Shown piece by piece: positions 7,626 to 10,971 of a stretch of DNA of 10,971 nt. Under the pieces are notes generated by a model. It was given only the letters and a program-made list of their open reading frames with translations. It did no database searches and was not told where the DNA came from. A program made the position numbers and the translations under genes. Origin of the DNA: Wuchereria bancrofti. Taxonomy: Eukaryota > Nematoda > Chromadorea > Rhabditida > Onchocercidae. The DNA is taken from NCBI GenBank assembly GCA_005281725.1, contig SSBO01000117.1, positions 1 through 10,971 on the forward strand, given 5' to 3'. Each line of letters begins with the position of its first letter. Positions within the stretch are counted from its first letter, which is position 1.

Positions 7626-7907
7626 GTGCTGCAGAAAAGAATTTGCAAAAAAATTTCTGACACTTGTACTGAATATAACTATTTACACAGCTATCGTTCA
7701 ACCATCAAAAATATGTACCTACTAAAGCAAAGTAATCATTTGTTCAGCCGCCTTGGGGCGGCAGTTGCAGTAAATACTTCAGTAATCACTTTAAAATACA
7801 TAGTGCGTAGTAAAAAAAAAAGCTATTCCAAAGTAAAACTACTCGAAAATAATCTTTCAGTTACTTTTGTAAATATGAGAAACTTCAGAATTTTAAAAAA
7901 GTTGTGA
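7626..7907 (+). CDS. Hypothetical exon-like open frame, 93 codons
   Basis: An open frame starts immediately after the acceptor AAAATTTTAG and reads 93 codons to a TGA at 7905-7907, with GTG as its first codon and no early ATG. It begins VLQKRICKKISDTCTEYNYL and later contains NHLFSRLGAAVAVNT. Its last third is Lys-rich (VRSKKKSYSKVKLL), partly from an A10 run. A possible donor (GCA/gtaaat) at 7770 would give a 144-base exon ending just after a GC-rich hairpin. No family is recognised. It may belong with 7298-7452 as part of one decayed or divergent gene, but no matching phase was established. Confidence 0.2.
   Translation: MLQKRICKKISDTCTEYNYLHSYRSTIKNMYLLKQSNHLFSRLGAAVAVNTSVITLKYIVRSKKKSYSKVKLLENNLSVTFVNMRNFRILKKL
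7747..7762. repeat. GC-rich perfect hairpin
   Basis: GCCGCC and GGCGGC form a perfect six-base stem around a TTGG loop, conspicuous in DNA of about 30% G+C. It lies inside the open frame 7626-7907. Function unknown. Confidence 0.6.
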
Positions 7908-8120
7908 TTATCAATGCACTCTGTTTAAACAAAATAATGACTACAGTGATGGAATATTGATCTGTCGTTTATGAATTTAAATTTCCAGATAAAGTTGTAA
8001 GGCGTGAAAGAAAATGTTTGATCAAAAGGCAGAACATTCCTAGTATATTACTTCAGTGGATGTGCAATTAAATTAATCACTAAATTTTTTTTTAAGAAAC
8101 GTCCAAGATAATTATATAAA

Positions 8121-8138
8121 TTAATTAATTAATTAATT
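8121..8138. repeat. (TTAA)n simple repeat
   Basis: There are four and a half uninterrupted TTAA units. An acceptor-like GAATTTACAG follows ten bases later, with an 18-codon open tail (TMLHRYRNERNNEYINGF) ending in TAA, too short to call. The surrounding 7910-8890 shows no supportable gene. Confidence 0.85.
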
Positions 8139-8895
8139 GAATTTACAGAACAATGCTTCATAGATACAGAAATGAACGGAATAATGAATATATAAACGGC
8201 TTCTAATGTTCCCGGTCATCAGTGACTGATAATATTCGCTTTCAATAGTCGTTAAAGTTTATTAGAAAGAAAATTAAGCAAAGCCGGAAAGGATTTTGAA
8301 TCCGATAAATAAATTATATTAGCATACGTATTGCAGAGGAAATTGGAAGTTTATTTTGAACTCGACATGGCCTATGATACAACACAATCAGACTGATTCG
8401 CTTACAGAATTACTGATCGAGAAGTTGATAATGTTCACATTTCAGGTGATATGTCGTGAACTTTTGTTTTATCATTTTCTCTTAGTCTAAATTTTTGGTC
8501 CTTAAATTCGTATGTTTTGCATTTCTGATTGCTTTGTAAACGGCAGAGATACGAATTTTTGAAATTTAGTCACTTCAAAGTTAGTTTATTTACCGGAATT
8601 CGGGAATCTTCATATCTACAATTTTTTTTTTATATATTCTATGATGAAAATAGATGGTTGCCAATTGAAATTGCGCATTATACATAATATCAAAGTTGCT
8701 TTTAGTGCGTATTAGAATCAGGTGTGACATGCTTTCATAAAAATTGAAATCACGGATGTGCAATAAATACTATTTTGGGATACTGCCAAGCAGAATCATA
8801 CGAAAATTAGAAAAGCCTAAATTAACTTAGCAGATACTATGCGCCCTACTGAATTGGACTGACTAGTTTAAATCGAAGTAATACTGGAAATTCAG

Positions 8896-9020
8896 AAAAG
8901 AAATTAGGTATAGGAAGAGATGAAGGGAAGTGGTCAGTGAATAAATATCTTGGAGTCTTTCAACCTAATAATCTCTTCTTTCACTATTTAACGGTTTGTC
9001 TTATTTTGACTGTTGATGAA
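8896..9020 (+). CDS. Exon candidate with good donor
   Basis: A 125-base segment lies between GGAAATTCAG and a strong donor (GATGAA/gtgagt). It encodes 41 codons after a two-base completion and leaves phase 0. The text runs KKLGIGRDEGKWSVNKYLGV and then FQPNNLFFHYLTVCLILTVD, which is polar then hydrophobic. The open frame extends on both sides (about 65 codons in all, ending in TGA at about 9054) without any ATG, so it could only be an internal exon. The acceptor has a weak pyrimidine tract and no partner exon with matching phase was found. Not recognised. Confidence 0.25.
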
Positions 9021-9438
9021 GTGAGTTTCTCTCAAAAATCTTGAATTTAATTCCAATATGTTTGGGAGAGATCTTGGGGTCTTATTTGTCCTTCAACCTG
9101 ACTTCATTGAACTATTAGACCATGCACAATTTAGATGGAAAATCATTAATACGATGACGTTAGTTTTACCGAGATGCAGTCGTCGTCAGACATTCTTCTT
9201 TGGTGACAAGCATATTTTTTGATATCAAAAGCTTGGAAAATATGAGTTCAAATAGAAGTTAATTTTGTTTTGTCATGGAGGACCTACTAGAAACAATTTA
9301 GTGTGATGCCACTGAAAATCTTGTGGGAGTTCAAGCTACCTTGAATAAGCAATCACTCAACTAATATTATATCTTTAATTTTGTACATTTATCTGTTTTG
9401 GACGAACATAATATTTCAAATTCAATTTCTTCTTTTAG

Positions 9439-9506
9439 CCATGATGACCGTCGAGAAGACAGCAATCAGAGATAACGTTATTCAGCGAACTACGTACAGC
9501 AAATGA
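9439..9506 (+). CDS. Possible short terminal exon or small ORF
   Basis: A very good acceptor (TTTCTTCTTTTAG) is followed after two bases by ATGATGACC. The frame reads 21 codons (ending QRTTYSK) to a TGA at 9504-9506. An ATG so close to an acceptor would suit either a terminal exon or, if the host trans-splices leaders as nematodes do, the start of a message. The alternative frame gives HDDRREDSNQR and a stop. G+C rises sharply exactly here. The short length prevents any functional call. Confidence 0.22.
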
Positions 9507-9560
9507 CCTTCGCAACGATTCGCCGCGCTACCTAGTGGTCGTAGTGTTATTCCTGTCGTG
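9441..9560. other. G+C-rich island (about 49%)
   Basis: By hand count 59 of 120 bases are G or C, against roughly 30% around it, with a run of CpGs at 9511-9528 (CGCAACGATTCGCCGCGC). It contains GCGCTACCTAGTGG (9525-9538), whose complement resembles the animal CTCF core with one mismatch. A purine-rich stretch follows directly. It could be an exon, a promoter-proximal element or a remnant of a mobile sequence. Confidence 0.6.
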
Positions 9561-9579
9561 ATAGATAAATGAATGAAGG

Positions 9580-9607
9580 AAGGAGAGAAGTTTTGAGAAG
9601 GAGAGAA
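9580..9607 (+). repeat. GA-rich stretch with repeated AAGGAGAGAA
   Basis: Two copies of AAGGAGAGAA (9580-9589 and 9598-9607) lie in a purine-rich tract running from about 9570 to 9608, just downstream of the G+C island. GAGA-type tracts are common near animal promoters, but no promoter is demonstrated. Confidence 0.6.
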
Positions 9608-9619
9608 ATATCGGAGTAA

Positions 9620-10971
9620 TCTGTAAAACACCAAAGGGGACTTTTGGCAAGTCATAAAGGGTATTCAAGGAAAGAAAGTAGCAGTTGAACTAACATCTAA
9701 GAACACTGAAATAATGGGTTAAAAATAATATAGTTACTAAAGGATTTGTGTGATCATTCTTGGTGACTGTCACATCATTTAACATTGTAAGGTCATATTA
9801 ATCATAATGAATCCTAATTTTATTGGCTTAACATCATATCGCTATGTCTAGCCGCACACAGGTCTTTTGTCTTCTGTATTTAAAATATCTAAAATTTGAA
9901 ATACCATAAGTCTCTCATCTAAAATGTTTTAAAAAAAACTTCAAAAAATACAACAGAAGTCTCCATTTCACGCTTAGCCACAAGTTTGAAAAAGCAAATT
10001 TGAAGAAAATACTTATGGCAATAATAATATGTAATTCGCTGCATTGTCGAAGAAGAAGTACTGAGTACAAATCACTAAACTGGGAAAATTACAAACCGTA
10101 TCACAATCGTAAAGTCTATTCTATTTCGAATTTTAAAAAAACGTGTAAAGTTAAACTTGAAAAAGCTTCGTAATTGTGCATAATCAAGTTAAATGCCACA
10201 AAGAAAATGAAATGAAATCAAACACAACAATAACAATAAAAAAAAATACTACTTCCCTTCTAATTAAGCAAATTAATACCTCACCGCATTTTAAGCATAA
10301 AGGCTGTTTATCTTTCTTTAACTTCGATAATATGTTCTTGAATTGTGGATTGTACCAAAAAGATTGAAATATCCAAAATCACTAGCTTCCTTATTTTTAT
10401 TTTTACTTCTTTATATTTATATAGTTTTATTGCATTTAAAGTTCAAAACGACGTTTTCCCCGTAAAAATCTATAATCTGATTGTTTCTTAATCTATCAGT
10501 ATTCAGAAGAATTACAATATATTAGAAGGGTACGAATAGAAGATATGAAGAATGTGTACAACAAATCGTATCATACACATCCCTTTATATTTGACATTTC
10601 TACAAATAATTGCCACAACAAAATATAAATATTTTCATGGAAGAAAATTACTATAATCAAAACCGAATGACAAGTTATCAGTTTTCAAAGCGAAATGTGA
10701 GAGATAAACTGTTTAAGCTAGAAAAATATATCGCAACATTAAACTAGAAAAAGATGGTGATCATAGCTTATTCAGAAAAGTTTTAGGGGAATTCCGGAAG
10801 TATCATAAAAAGTCAAAAAATAATCAGCAAAATGTCGAAAATTTTCAAACCATTTGTACAAGTGGTGAAGAAAAAGCAAATATCTTCTAAACCTGATGAT
10901 TTCTCATTTTTTAGACTTGGATAGCTTGCAAATGCTTTCTTATAACATTTTCTTCTTCAATGCAATCAATA
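9620..10971. other. AT-rich stretch without a convincing gene
   Basis: The open frames here are short or low-complexity, such as a Lys/Asn/Thr-rich run at 10176-10367. A 36-codon ATG frame at 10637-10747 (starting MEENYYNQNRMTSYQFSKRN) is followed in the same frame, past two TAG codons, by further open text to 10924. No splice-site pairs or recognised products were seen. Confidence 0.45.

Noticed and set aside
10176..10367. Plus-strand 63-codon frame rich in Lys, Asn and Thr
   Set aside because: Its composition follows from A-rich repeats (ACAACAATAACAATAAAA). No start context or splice support was seen.
1..10971. Prokaryotic genes, phage, insertion sequences, CRISPR arrays or rRNA
   Set aside because: No long ORFs, ribosome-binding sites, terminal inverted repeats with a transposase, or spaced direct repeats were found. 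The sequence behaves as intron-containing eukaryotic DNA.

Overview
The window reads as AT-rich animal nuclear DNA, about 70% A+T by eye. There are no bacterial operons, Shine-Dalgarno sites or long uninterrupted genes. The best-supported coding signal is short exons flanked by GT...AG introns, with acceptors such as TATTTTCAG and TTTACTGCAG. That acceptor style, the A+T content and the short introns (179 and 296 bases) fit a nematode, perhaps a filarial or other clade III worm. This placement is an inference; no marker gene proves it.

Region 1-1220 carries the 3' part of one plus-strand protein-coding gene whose 5' end lies outside the window. Three exons (2-130, 310-568, 865-977) join in one reading frame to give about 167 residues. 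I do not recognise the protein family. Its 3' end is ambiguous. The simplest model reads past 977 to a TAA at 993-995, with an AATAAA at 1202-1207. Several downstream exon candidates are also phase-compatible, and three of them would add a hydrophobic, membrane-anchor-like tail.

Region 1220-5800 is mostly non-coding (long intron or intergenic). It holds a G+C-raised island with two overlapping open frames (about 2184-2436), a small exon candidate with excellent splice sites (2525-2583), a weaker one (3300-3393), and a terminal exon candidate (4796-4906). Region 5800-6850 has two phase-matched exon candidates (5818-5920 and 6110-6327) followed by an AATAAA.

Region 7080-7910 has overlapping open frames on both strands that may be an unrecognised gene or a decayed one. 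Region 8100-9620 has a (TTAA)n tract, another exon candidate (8896-9020) and a distinct island of about 49% G+C (9441-9560) that begins just after a strong splice acceptor. From 9620 to the end I see only AT-rich DNA and a few chance-length open frames.

In DNA this AT-rich, stop-free runs of 45-70 codons are expected many times by chance over six frames. Most candidates after position 1000 are therefore given low confidence. No transposon, rRNA, tRNA, CRISPR or other recognisable system was found. The minus strand was searched less thoroughly than the plus strand.
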